Positions 34,176 to 45,605 of a stretch of DNA of 64,000 nucleotides are shown here, one piece after another. Every line of letters starts with the position of its first letter. Position 1 is the stretch's first letter. The stretch is from Brachynemurus nebulosus (taxonomy: Eukaryota; Arthropoda; Insecta; Neuroptera; Myrmeleontidae): contig JAPWDM010000022.1 in the NCBI GenBank assembly GCA_035578155.1, positions 3,225,076 to 3,289,075 on the forward strand, in the 5' to 3' direction. The notes under the pieces are model-generated. The model was not told the origin of the DNA and ran no database searches. It saw only the letters and a program-made list of their open reading frames with translations. Position numbers and translations under genes: made by a program.

Positions 34176-35164
34176 GGACCATACCTATAATATGAAGATT
34201 GTTTGAAAGCATTAAGGAAATTCAGTAATACCATCAGTGGGTAGACATTAATCATATTTATTTGGTGTAAAATATGAATTTTAATTGGACCTGTTAATCT
34301 TATTTAATTACACCAATATTACTACAAAATTATTGATAGCTTAAATATTAGATTCTGGCTTTATCAAAGTAAGCGTCTCTTTTCTTGATGACTTGTTCAC
34401 AAATGGGCATCCCTTCTAGTTTATCATAATCTCTTTTCTCCAATTTTCCCATTCATCTTTTAAGAATGTCCGGACTTGTGTTGTACTAGATGAAGAACAA
34501 TTCTTCATTAGCTATGCAGCTATTATAAGAGAAAAGTTGCATGTTGTGTCATTAACGAGACGGTAATAAAACACGCGACTACCAAAAAAAAAAAATGTAA
34601 AAGCTTTTAAAATTTTTAGTTATTATTATGATACAAACTAATTTATTTTAATTACAAACTAATTTATTAAAATGCCTGGGAAAGAAATTTTGTAATCTGT
34701 AAAGATATGTTTGCTTTCAAACTTTTGGACGGTAGTGTATATATAGCTGCTTTATATACATATAGGTAAATTAACTGTCTGTGAAAACATCCCGTGTAGA
34801 CACACAATTGGTTTACACATGTTCAAACAATTATTTTGTTATTAACAAAATGGCAATGATAATTTCATTTGAACTGAAACAATTCGATCGCTGCATGGGA
34901 GTGTGGTTTTTGAATTTATATGGCAATAATTGTTACTAATAATGTTAATAATTTTTTTTTCCATTGTATAGATATAGTCTTAATACTACATAATTATTTC
35001 ATACGAACATTAGTTCAATTAGGTTGACACGGATTATTAAACTATGTAATATTTACTTTATTATGTTTTATACAAATTGCTCCTTTGAGTTCCTCAATGA
35101 CATCAAATAAATCGACATATCTATACACATAATATAATTATCTCAACACATCTTTCTGCGGACA
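34176..35164. other. no gene recognised
   Basis: AT-rich DNA up to the start of the LOA-like LINE. No coding segment or repeat recognised. Confidence 0.5.
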
Positions 35165-35491
35165 GCTAAAATACTTTCACAATCCGGCACCGGTCTATGG
35201 ACTGTCGATTGGGAAATATTGCCATGGCGTAATCAAAATGTTAGAGGACTTGTTTGTGACTAACAAGATTGCAAACTCCGCCGTAGCCGGTCCCAAGCCC
35301 GCGTTGAGAAAGGAGGAGAGAAACCAACTTAAGGTGTTATGCGACCCGTGCCGAGGAGCGCGTGGCGGTGGGGGAGCACCGTCTCTCACGGAGCCTCTTG
35401 GATACCTGGCGACCTCCAAGAGTACTTAGCCCTATTCCGACATGCAGGCTCTGTTGGAATGGACTTTTAATTCCTATCACTAAATAAAACT

Positions 35492-36485
35492 TGTATGGAT
35501 AACGACTTAAATAAAATTCAAAAAGAAAAAAACTGACGCAGAGGTATCCCAGACCTCTGCAGTAAATCAAGACGCAACGGACAAGAAGGTTGGGACACGA
35601 GAACCTGAAATTCAGGGTGTGACCACCAAACTTGAAAAATTGGGTCTTAAGAAAAGACTTTCTGGTGCAGCTAAGCGAAGACTCACCAAAGAAAGGAAAA
35701 TGGCAGAGGGAACCTGGGTAGATCGTTCAGAAATGAACAGGAACCCCAAACCCTCAACCAGTGGTGTGCAGACCCCGAGTCAGTCTTCCAAGAGGCCTAG
35801 ATCGGAAGGTAGTACACCAAAAGAGCCTACAAAAAGGGGGAAGCCTGCAGAAGAGGCAGACCAATCCTTTAAAGAGGCTGTATCTACTGTCATGATGGCA
35901 ATCATTGTGGAAGGTTATCCAGACCAGAAGATGTCAGAAGAGCAGTTGACACTTTTCCAGCTGGCAATAATGACCAAAATGGAAAATCTACCAAGCGGCC
36001 AGGGTCCACAATTCAAGAACTGTCGCTTAGAAAACGGCGCGATTCTCGTCACATGCGCCGACAAGGGTAGTATCCAATGGCTGGTAAAGACCGTTGGTGA
36101 AATTTCACCTTAAGAAGGCAAAACACTAATGGTAGGGGAGGCAAGGAAACTTGTCAGAACCACCAAGGTGATTGCCAAATTTCCTAAGGTGTCACACAAA
36201 TTTCTCTCCGACGGAAATCCTCAAGAAGATCGAGGTACAGAACGCAGGACTTAAAACGAAAGACTGGACCATCCTGAACCAAAAGGTTGAAGACCAAGGT
36301 GGGCGTCTCTTCGTATATAACTTTCCAGAAGAGGACGCTGAAATTCTGAAAAGGAGGGGATATAAATTTTATATTGGACTCTTTCAGATTCAGGCGAAAG
36401 TTCTGGACAAACCAACTACAGCGACAGAAGATGGGGCTGAGGCTAATACAAGCCAATATTCAGCACAAGAAGCTGGCAGCTGCTA
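35492..36485 (+). pseudogene. ORF1 of LOA-like LINE, DUF4780-like
   Basis: ATG at 35492 begins MDNDLNKIQKEK. A length change in an A-rich run near 35530 shifts the frame into DAEVSQTSAVNQ, then KKRLSGAAKRRLTKERK and a Ser/Pro/Lys-rich linker with RPRSEGSTPKEPTKRGK. The C-terminal domain (CADKGSIQWLVKTVGEISP, WTILNQKVEDQGGRLFVYN, RRGYKFYIGLFQIQAKVLD) resembles DUF4780, found in ORF1 of insect LINEs. TAA at 36111-36113 and a frameshift near 36190 interrupt it; the last part is open to 36486. ORF1 proteins bind element RNA. Confidence 0.65.
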
Positions 36486-38545
36486 ACTTCAGCGAAAAAT
36501 TTTTAGCTGAGGAAAAACACGTGGCACTCATTCAGGAACCTTGGATTAACAAGGGTCGTGTAAGAGGCCTAAACGATTCTGGAGGTAAGTTATTATATGA
36601 CTTTTCAACTCCAACTCCAAGAGCATGTTCACTTGTAAACAAAAATATTGACACCTTATTAATCCAGGAACTATGCTCTAGAGACCTGGCAGCGGCAAGG
36701 ATCAAAATTCGTATAGAAGGCAAAACCAGAGATATCTACATATGCTCGGCATACCTTCCATATGAAGAGAACACTCCGATAAGCGAAGAACTCCGCAGGC
36801 TAGTGGACAAATGTGCAGAGGAGAATACAGAACTAATTTTGTGTTGTGACTCGAACGCACATCATCAGACCTGGGGCAGTACTGACACCAATCACAGAGG
36901 TGGGTTACTATTTGATTTCATACCAGATAATAATTTAAATATAATTAATCAAGGTAACAGACTTACCTTTATTACCTCGGTAAGAAAGGAAGTATTAGAC
37001 ATCACGCTATCCACTTTTCGGATACGCAGATGGATCAACAACTGGCATGTAGATGAGAAGCCTTCAATGGCAGACCATCAATTCATTTGTTTTAATATAG
37101 AATCAGATACAGTAGTAGAGAGCACATTTAGAGATACAAGGAGGACGAACTGGATTAGTTACAGGGAGGAACTCCAAGGATATCTAAATGGGCCTCCTTC
37201 TAAAGTTAGAGACACATATGACTTAGAGATAGCATCAGAGACCTTACATCAGCCGCTAACTGAGTCATACCAAAATAACAGTCCTCTGCTGTCAAGGAAA
37301 GTTAAACATCACTGTGTATGGTGGAGCAATGAACTTGCTAAGCAGAGACAAGCTGTTCGGAAACTCTTTAGAAGAGCTAAATAGACTGATGAGTGGCATG
37401 AATATAAATGCAAACTCATGGAATACAACAAGGCTGCTAGGAGGGCAAAACGGAATTCATGGAGGAAGTTCTGTGAAGATATTGAAACAATATCAGAAGG
37501 AGCTAGACTTCATAAAATTCTCAAAGATGACTTACCAAATATAGTGGGCACCTTGAGGATGAATTTTGGAGACTACACCAGAACTGGCAAATAAGTCATT
37601 GAAACTTTGGTGGAAACACACTTCCCCAATTCAAAAATAGTGAGTGTTTACAATGATATGCACCATATTGGACCTCTTAAAAGAGTGAGAAGGGAACATT
37701 GGATGCTTGCTAAACAGATAATTATACAAAATAAAATTATATGGGCTATCAACTCTTTTGAACCATATAAATCACCAGGACCTGAAGGCATACTACCATG
37801 TATGCTGCAAAGTGCATCATACATGGTTGCTCCAATCCTGTGTACTATCTTTAGAGCAAGCTTGGCTCTTGGATATATACCAAACATATGGAGAAAAGCT
37901 AAGGTGATTTTTATACCTAAGCCTGGAAAAACTTGCTATGATCAGGCAAAAAGCTTTAGACCCATTAGTCTATCATCTTTCATATTGAAAGTAATGGGAA
38001 AGATCATTGACAGGCACATTAGGGATACAATGGAGTGTACAAGAACATTACATAAGAACCAATTTGCCTATCAACCAGGAAAATCTACAGAGTTGGCTCT
38101 ACACCATCTAGTTGGGCGGATAGAAAAAATAATGGAAAACAAGGAAATAGCTTTAGCAGCTCTTCTTGACATTGAGGGAGCTTTCGATAACACGTCATAT
38201 ACGTCGATTACCAACGCAGTACCGGAACGGGGAATTAACTCGATAATCTGCAACTGGATTAATACACTTCTTGCCGATAGGGTCATTCAAACCAATTTCC
38301 ATGAAGAAACAATTGAGGCAAAACCTACAAGAGGTTGTCCGCAAGGCGGAGTACTTTCTCTTCTTCTGTGGAATCTTGTAGTGGACGACCTCATTACGGA
38401 ATTAAATGAACAAGGTATCTATGCCCAAGGATATGCTGATGACATAGTCATTCTTATTAGAGGTATGGATATTAACACGATTCTTGATCTTATGCAACAA
38501 GCCTTTGATAACGTATGCAGCGGTTGTGTGGTGGAAGAAGACTGA
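36431..38545 (+). pseudogene. ORF2 endonuclease-RT of LOA-like LINE
   Basis: The start is taken as ATG at 36431 (MGLRLIQANIQHKKL) because the apurinic-type endonuclease begins there. Catalytic landmarks are QANIQ, QEPW, CCDSNAHHQTWGS and ADHQ, so the endonuclease looks complete. One frame then continues to 38545 but is broken by TAG at 37382-37384 and TAA near 37592. RT motifs: KSPGPEGILPCMLQ, RPISLSSFILKVMGK, LLDIEGAFDNTSY, TRGCPQGGVLSLLLWNLVVDD, and YADD at 38432-38443. After FDNV the frame is lost: about 130-150 residues of the thumb are missing and the sequence resumes in another frame with VWWKKTEQ near 38526. Confidence 0.8.
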
Positions 38546-39714
38546 GCAGATAACTGTAAAGACCAAACTGGAGAGCCTGTAACGCTCAGCATGTCTTGGG
38601 ATTACAGGGGCAATGTCATCTACACCCACAAAAGCAATGGAAATCATTCTGTCATTAACTTCTCTGGATATATTTATTCGTGGAGTTGCCAAAATGACAG
38701 CCTACAGGCTAGAGAAGACTGGGCAATGGCTCAAGATTCATTATGGATCTTCCCACACCAGTATCTCTCACGAAATATGTAGCAAAATTCTACAAATGCC
38801 ATCTGACATTATAGAAACAAAATACCTCTTTGAAAGGCCATTTAAAGTTAGCATCACACCGCGAACTGAATGGCGAGAGGAAAACATGGAACATAGAAGT
38901 GGGGATATAATATGGTACACTGATGGTTCCAAAATCAATGACTGAACAGGAGCAGGAATATTTGGTGTTTGTCCAGTAGTTGAAAGCAGTCCAGCAGTCC
39001 AAGCAAAAGTGTTCGCAATAATTGAAAATATGTAATATAAGAAGATCTTATGAATATAAGAATATTTTTATTTTCAGTGATAGTCAAGCAGCACTCAAAG
39101 CTATTAACTCATTTCAGGTTAAGTTATCCTGGAATGTAGAGAACTCCCACAAGAACTAGGCAGCAAGAACAGAGTTTCTCTGATATGGATACCAGGTCAC
39201 GTGGGAGTTGATGGCAATGAGAAGGCTGACAAACTTGCAAAACAAGGTGCATTAAAAGATGACTACAGCCCAGAACCCTACTGTGGGATAACGATTAAAA
39301 CCGCTAAAGGGGAAATTGCTGAAGCCATGACAAACAACTGCAGTTTGGAGGAATACTGCAGAGCAAAGACATGCGAGGCTTATGATTAAAGGACCTTCCA
39401 TGAAGCTATCATCCGAAATTCTACAACTGGATAGAACAACAATAAAAGCTATAGTGGGTTTTCTTACTGGACACTATCATTTAAGGAAGCATCTGCATCG
39501 AATGGGAATATATAGAAAAGAACCAGTATGCAGGAAATGTGGGGTGGAAGATGAAACAGTCTACCGCATTCTATTTGAATGTGAGGCATTGGATCGCATT
39601 AGTCACTCAACACAGGGATTGGGTACAGAGCTTGAGACTATTCATCGGAATCCCGTAAGGGCCCTAACTGACTTCATCAAAGAAGCGGACTTCTTACGCA
39701 TAACTGATGAATAA
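38526..39714 (+). pseudogene. C-terminal RT, RNase H and zinc region of LOA-like LINE
   Basis: Pieces: VWWKKTEQ...ACLGITGAMSSTPTKAM near 38530-38640; RNase H with WYTDGSK (Asp at 38922) broken by TGA at 38943-38945; FSDSQAALKAI near 39074; IWIPGHVGVDGNEKADKLAK near 39185-39245; and the terminal zinc motif CRKCGVEDETVYRILFEC near 39530-39585. The final frame ends at TAA 39712-39714. Frame changes between each piece show decay. Confidence 0.78.
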
Positions 39715-39845
39715 ATGGGGTTACTGCACAATATTCCAATAGGAATCAGTGCATGGGCTGACAGGAACACTCCCCCCCCCCCCGCCCGTAGGAAGAACAA
39801 GATTGCAGAGCACTGAAATATACATGATTAAAATTAAATATACTG

Positions 39846-40027
39846 CATAAAAAAGAAGCTTTTAAAGTCTTAAAGTCATAGCTAATTATTGTTTTCTAAT
39901 TCTATGGTAAATTGTAGGTTATGGTGAAAAGTTGAAACTCTAGAAGATATTGCAACTGGCGCATGGAAGAACTCACAAATGAATTATCCAATTATTCGTT
40001 AAATTTTCATTCGATAAGATCTTTGTA
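39846..40027. other. spacer, nothing recognised
   Basis: AT-rich DNA between the LOA-like LINE and a hairpin. No coding segment. Confidence 0.5.
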
Positions 40028-40152
40028 TGGCTTGTTTATTATTTTTAGAATATACTTACTATGTCATCTTCTCTGTTTTGCAGAATAGTGCAAATTAATT
40101 GTACAAAACAGAGAAGGAAATATTGTGAGTATATTCTAAAAATAATAAACAA
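40028..40152. repeat. hairpin with CTCTGTTTTGCAG core
   Basis: The left arm (GTTTATTATTTTTAGAATAT near 40032) pairs with the right arm (ATATTCTAAAAATAATAAAC ending near 40152). The inner parts TTCTCTGTTTTG and CAAAACAGAGAA also pair. It shares outer TTGTTTATT and the core CTGCAAAACAGAG/complement with the palindrome at 28629-28921. Confidence 0.85.
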
Positions 40153-40964
40153 ACTTTATTCACAAAAACTTAAATCACAAAAAGTACATTCTTATTTTTT
40201 ATATAAGTGATAATACACTAACGTCGTGTCGATTGCATGCATTGCATCAATAGAAACATAACGCGCGTCATCTCATCTGTCATTTAATTTGGTGCATTAT
40301 TTACCTTTATAGTATCTTTAGTTCAACATGATGACCTGAGTGGCGTCAAGGGGGCATGACCGCCCTCTTTGGTCATTTGCCCTAGTGGGGTGTCAATAAG
40401 TGGAAGGTAGGTTTTTTTCTTATTAAGCCCAAAAACATACAATTAGAATAATAGCCTTTTTATTATAAAATATGAAAATTAAAGCACTATTTTCTAATTT
40501 AGCATTTCCTAAAAAAAGACGTCTCCTTACAGTAAAAATTTTAATGTAAAAACTATGTGACAACATGGGTGCATAATTCCCTTGAGGAAGTTTTGTCTAA
40601 TTTAAAAATATCACAAGCACGTTGTAAGTAATTCAGGATTATTCATGAATTGTCACATTCAAATTCGTGTTTGTTTTCATTGTTCCAAATAAAACTACGT
40701 AGTTCGACTTTGACCCCCCCCCCATGTAGGCCAGCGTAAATCTGAGAATAACTCTCCCCCTCCCATTAGGGTATGTAGTTTATGGCCGCTCCCTAATTGG
40801 TGGTTAAAGGTGGCAGACACCTCTTCTGACGCATCCATTCAGACAAATTAATGCGTTCGTCCATTCTTGATGACGTAAAATTCCTGGAACGCACCGAGGC
40901 TAACTATAACATCCTCTGAAAGTTGTAGAATAAACAAGGTTTTAGCCAATTTCCAGAAAGAATT
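40153..40964. other. no gene recognised
   Basis: AT-rich with GC-richer patches at 40330-40420 and 40700-40830 (C-runs near 40711). No domain, no recognised element. Confidence 0.45.
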
Positions 40965-41290
<326 letters not shown>

Positions 41291-41299
41291 ATTTTTTAT

Positions 41300-41400
41300 T
41301 ATTTAAAAGTTTTGGCCACATTTTTTTACACCATTGCAGAGTATAGAAAATATCACATAAGATAGACTTTTAAACAGTTCTCCTAAGTTAGCACATTTTC
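41300..41400 (+). repeat. modular repeat G, partial copy 3
   Basis: TTTTTTTACACCATTGCAGA, then CACATAAGATAGACTTTT and a CCTAAGTTAGCACATTTTCG word correspond to the central part of the G family, here directly next to a TA-cored repeat. Confidence 0.55.
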
Positions 41401-41511
41401 GTGAAAAATAACTTAAAAATAACCAAATTCACTATATGTTATAGAATGCGACCGTTTGTGTCGTATATACTGTGACTGTTGTTGCAATATGTATTATAAC
41501 AAATAATAATC

Positions 41512-42612
41512 TTGCTAGGGTTCCAAAGAAAAATCTGAAAACTCATGAGATTTGTACATTCTGCATGGGCATTCTACAGATTCAGATCTCAGTTAATAAA
41601 TAGCAAGGAAAAAAAATTAGTAATTGAAAAGTGGAGATGAAAATTTTTTCCTGACCTATCACATCGTGTTGGATATAATTTGAAAGGGCTAAGTGAAGTT
41701 GAGATTCCTTTCATTATTTTTCGTAGTTTCTTAATATTTTTTTACACCGTCTTAAGGAGCGGAAAAATCACAAAAGACAGGTTTTTCAAACTTTATCCTA
41801 TGTAAGCGGGTTTCCGAGAAAACAATGTTTTCAATCTTATGATGAGGTGGGTATTTTTATAAGCTCTCTGTATCTGCATACCGTTTATTTATATATTATT
41901 ATCACATATACTAACCAATATTATTAGGATATAATGTTTCAAATTTTTTCACACATATTCTTTTAAAAATGGTTGTATATATCGTATATATAAATACCCC
42001 TGTCGCAGCATCCTGCATAACAGCGAGCTTCCAGTGATGAAAATTATATTTTTTCGGAAACCCGCATACATAGGATAGTGGTTCAAAAGGTATCTTCTGT
42101 GATTTTTTCTGCTCCTAGACATGGTGTAAAAATAATTCCGGAAATCTTTTGCATTGGCAGTAATAGCTGAATTTTTCATTCAGAAATTTTCTAAAAGCTT
42201 AAAAAATATCTAGAAATAATACCTATATACCATTTTTAACATTATTTAAAAAAACAATTTTAAAAAATACAGCTTGATCGACTGATTGCGTTTTCTTCCC
42301 TTGACTTACTATAAACCTCATTTTGACGGTAAATATTTCATAAACGTCGCTAAGAAATTAAAAATTGTTAAGGAGATCTCAACTTCACTTTAACAGCCCT
42401 GCCTAACGATATCCAATACGATATGATACGTAAAAAAAATTTTCCTTCCTACTTTTCACTATCCAATTTTTATTTTTTTAATTTTTAATTTTTTAATTTT
42501 TAATTTTTATTTTATATTTTTTTTTGTTATTTATTAATTGAGATCCATCTTATAGAATGCACATAAAAAAATTAAGATAAGAGAGTTTCGGTATTTTTCT
42601 TTGGAGCCCTCA
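41512..42612. repeat. large inverted repeat 1 (about 1.1 kb)
   Basis: The left arm (from GGTTCCAAAGAAAAAT at about 41518) and the right arm (ending ATTTTTCTTTGGAGCC at about 42608) are reverse complements with indels. Shared internal landmarks include AAAGTG...GAAAATTTTTTCC and GTGAAGTTGAGAT. The inner parts on both sides are repeat G sequences: 41725-41875 forward and 42190-41960 reverse. The reverse one has an open frame (42179-41949 minus) beginning MKNSAITANAKDFR. The right arm has about 190 extra bases (42160-42340). Confidence 0.8.
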
Positions 42613-42731
42613 CAAACGTTGGTATCTGCTCCCTGGTAGGTACTAGTGCAGATATACACAATATACATGCATATATTCTTAGCAGATGACAGATAAGTAT
42701 ATCTACAATGTTCATGAATTCAGATGTCCGT
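42613..42731. other. spacer between two large inverted repeats
   Basis: About 120 bases of AT-rich DNA; nothing recognised. Confidence 0.5.
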
Positions 42732-43913
42732 AATAGTCCAAGCTCCAATAGCAAAAAATCATACCTGATAAAATACCTCAAAAATTAAAAGAGCTAAATC
42801 GATAGTAACTAATGTCGACAATAGAAAATATTCGACAGACCTTTGAATTTTTGTTAAATTCTATTTTTAAAAAATTTTTGAAATGCTGTAAAAACCTCAA
42901 ACTTACTTTACATAACACCTTGTTGAAATTTACATATAACAAATTATATCATTTTACTAAGGAATCGGTCTTTCTGGCATACTTTGTTAATTAATGTCAG
43001 ACAAACCTCTTCTAATATAATTAGTGAAAATTTTAGGCAATCTTACCTCACATAACACCCAATTTTTTTTTTTTTTTAAGTGCAATTTTAGACATTACCA
43101 ATCTATTAAAATTTGTCTGTTTGGCAAATTTTGTTAACTACTGCCTAAAAAAAAAATACTCCGGAATTATTTAATAATACGATAATTTAATAAAAAATGT
43201 AATTTAACAAACTTAGCTATATTTTTTTAAAGCCGGGTCAAATGCAATTGATATAAGAGGTCCCAAACTTAATTTTTGTAATAAAAAACATACTTTTAAA
43301 AGTAACATTGCATCAAACAGACCAAATTTAATACGTAGATGATAACAAAAACTTTTAATTAAAACAAAAAAATCCAGGGTGTTATGTGAGGTAATTTTGC
43401 TTAAAATTTTCACTACACAGAGAAAAAATTCCAGTAAAAATTACTGAGCTGCCTCCGGTAAACGAGTCTTAAGTGACCAGTCCGTAGGAAATTATTAAGC
43501 AAAAATATAAAAAATGCGTTTCAAACATTATTTTTTACGATTCATTTGAAAATTTTTCCTGTACACCTTAAGAATTTTTCCTATACAGCTGCGTAATTTT
43601 TCCTATACAGCTGCGTAAAATTCGATGGGGTAGTAAAATTTCAAGTGGACACCGGGAAAATTTACTTAATTTTTTGTAAAATTATACTGGACATAGAATA
43701 ATTTTTACTGAGTCGGTGTGTATTTCAGCACCACTGCATACAAAATATTACATAGAACCGAATAAACAAAACAAGCACGCAACCACCACGCAACCTTGAG
43801 GCCCAGAGAGCATGCGTGTTAGACAATACACGACTTACAGACGCAGCAACCGTGGCAACCGTTGGTTCGTCAGTTGGCCAATAGCAATGATAGTGATTGG
43901 ATGTTTATAAAGT

Positions 43914-43949
<36 letters not shown>

Positions 43950-44663
43950 AAATTATTATTTAAGTATTGGACTTTCCATTTAAAACAAAAAATTGTTGTG
44001 TTATTATACAAATGTTTTTATACAAATTATTATAATGTGTTTATTGTTAAAAATTTTTATCATGTAATATTTCAAATAAAGAATTTATATATTTTTTTCC
44101 ACAAATAATAAAAAACCACAAAAAATTTTTTCTATATTAATAATTTGATTTTAATGCTTACCCTTCTATCAATATCCTTTTAAACTATTTTAATTCAATT
44201 ATTTATTAATAAATAAAAAAAACCTTATTTATAAATAATACGGTAATTTTTACTGAGCTGTAGCGTAAATTAAAATTTTACTATAAATTATCGTAGTTTT
44301 TACTTAGCCTATCACTTATGTCCGCATTACCAGAGAGCTCAGTAATTTTTTACCAGAAATTTCAGTAAAAATTACTGTATTTTTTTCTCAGTGTAATTAA
44401 AATAGGTCTGTCAGACATTAATTAGTAAAATATGTATTTTAGACAGACCGATTCCTCAGTAAAATATATATAAGTTGCTATAACATATAAGTATTATGTC
44501 AATTTCAAGGAGGTGAGGGAAATTTTTTAAAAATAGAATATAAAAAAAATTCAAAAGTCTGTCGGGCATTTCCTATTGTCGGCATTAGTTACTATCGATT
44601 TAGCATTTTTAATTTGAGGTGTTTTATCAGGTATGATTTTACGCTATCGGAGCTCGGACTATA
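42732..44663. repeat. large inverted repeat 2 (about 1.9 kb), right arm split
   Basis: The left arm 42732-43060 is the reverse complement of 43377-43413 continued by 44396-44663, interrupted by a 978-base element at 43416-44393. Landmarks: TAACTATCGATTT-type words (GATAGTAAC near 42800 and GTTACTATCGATTTAGC near 44589), AATGTCAGACA/TGTCTGACATT, and GTGAAAATTTTA/TAAAATTTTCAC. The centre (43061-43376) is not palindromic. Probably a foldback transposon. Confidence 0.85.
43416..44393. mobile_element. TA-flanked element inside inverted repeat 2
   Basis: Terminal inverted repeats start CACAGAGAAAAAATTCCAG at the left and CACTGAGAAAAAAATACAG at the right (complement), continuing GTAAAAATTTACTGA. 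The flanks are TA at 43414-43415 and 44394-44395. The uninterrupted sequence (CAC-TA-ATTA) is present in the opposite arm at about 43010-43036, proving insertion at TA. No transposase frame. A 21-base unit TTTTTCCTATACAGCTGCGT is tandemly repeated near 43576-43615, and a T tract lies at 43917-43944. Tc1/mariner-type MITE by target choice. Confidence 0.8.
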
Positions 44664-45056
44664 ATATTTATTTGACTAAAAAGCGATTATTTATTACAAA
44701 CATGAAGGGTTTTTGTGTGACTTGTAAGAAATTTGGTGAAAACGTTGAAAGTGCAAAAATCTTGAATGAGTTCTTCAACAAAACACGTCTGATACTTGAA
44801 ATATGATTTTTTGGGCATTTTTGTGAAATAATTATTTTTTTGTAAAGATTTTTCCAAATTTAAGTCTTTGCAGCATTTTTTTTACACCATTGAAAAGAGG
44901 AGAAAAATTGCAAAAAAATGGTTTTTAAACCATTATGTATTCTATTTAACCTGCTTTCCGAGAAAATCTAACTTTTGTAAACGGAAATTCGCTATGTTAT
45001 GCAGAATGGTGTGACAGGGGTATTTATGTTTAAACAAAAATAAAATATTATACAAC
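44664..45056 (+). repeat. modular repeat G, copy (44865-45035), with flank
   Basis: 44865-45035 carries TTTTTTTTACACCATTGAAA, CCGAGAAAATCTAACTTTTG, GGAAATTCGCTATGTTATGC and TGTGACAGGGGTATT. A frame resembling other copies (NHY...FPRKS...LCRMV) is broken by TGA. 44664-44864 is AT-rich with nothing recognised. Confidence 0.65.
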
Positions 45057-45605
45057 TTTTTAAGGATATTTTGGAGTAATGGTTATCCGGGAAAACAAAA
45101 ATGTGTTTTTTCCTAAAGGCTATCGGTTTCGAATTTTATAGTCTTCTTCAGGCCTCTGGGGAAAAGTTTATTAATGTACATAGATAAAATATAAAAATAC
45201 AAAAATCATTACTACTTACATAATTGTATTTGTATGTCAAACTGACATTTGAAATTAAAAAATAAAAAATAACAACAACACTGATTTACAACTAAAAAGT
45301 TTAAACAGCAGTTGAAAGCAACATTTTAAGTTTAAAATGATTAGAGATATGAAAAGCATTATTTAAAAATTTTAATAATTTGAAATTTTTTAATTTCAAA
45401 TGTCAGTTTGACATACAAATACAATTATGTAAGTAGTAATGATTTTTATAAATATTTTTATATTTTTATATTTTTGTATTTTATCTATGTACATTAATAA
45501 ACTTTTCCCCAGAGGCTTGAAGAAGACTATAAAAGTCGAAACTAGTATAAAAAAACACATTTTTGTTTTCCTGGATGACCATTACTCCAAAATATCCTTA
45601 AAAAT
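45057..45605. repeat. large inverted repeat 3 (foldback, about 200-bp arms)
   Basis: The left arm 45057-45262 (from TTTTAAGGATATTTTGGAGT) and right arm 45387-45605 (to the complement of the same) pair throughout, including GTCTTCTTCA/TGAAGAAGAC and TGTATTTGTATGTCAAACTG and its complement. The spacer is about 125 bases. The frame at 45439-45675 is a by-product of one arm. Confidence 0.88.

Larger units (their letters stand above)
35165..39845 (+). mobile_element. LOA-like LINE, decayed
   Basis: A non-LTR retrotransposon with ORF1 (DUF4780-like), an apurinic-type endonuclease, RT, RNase H and a C-terminal zinc motif. Approximate ends: the GC-rich leader begins near 35165 (CCGGCACCGGTCTATGGACT follows), and the 3' part runs past a C-rich tract at 39770-39785 to about 39845. 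Several stops, frameshifts and an internal deletion in the RT thumb show it is inactive. It lies on the plus strand, antisense to Ddr. Confidence 0.8.

Noticed and set aside
35238..35429. Small frame in the leader of the LOA-like LINE as a separate gene
   Set aside because: Gly/Pro/Arg-rich leader sequence upstream of ORF1 with no domain. The ORF1 start at 35492 fits better.
36374..36430. Upstream ATG for the LOA-like ORF2
   Set aside because: The endonuclease fold begins at the ATG at 36431; the upstream residues overlap the ORF1 end in another frame.
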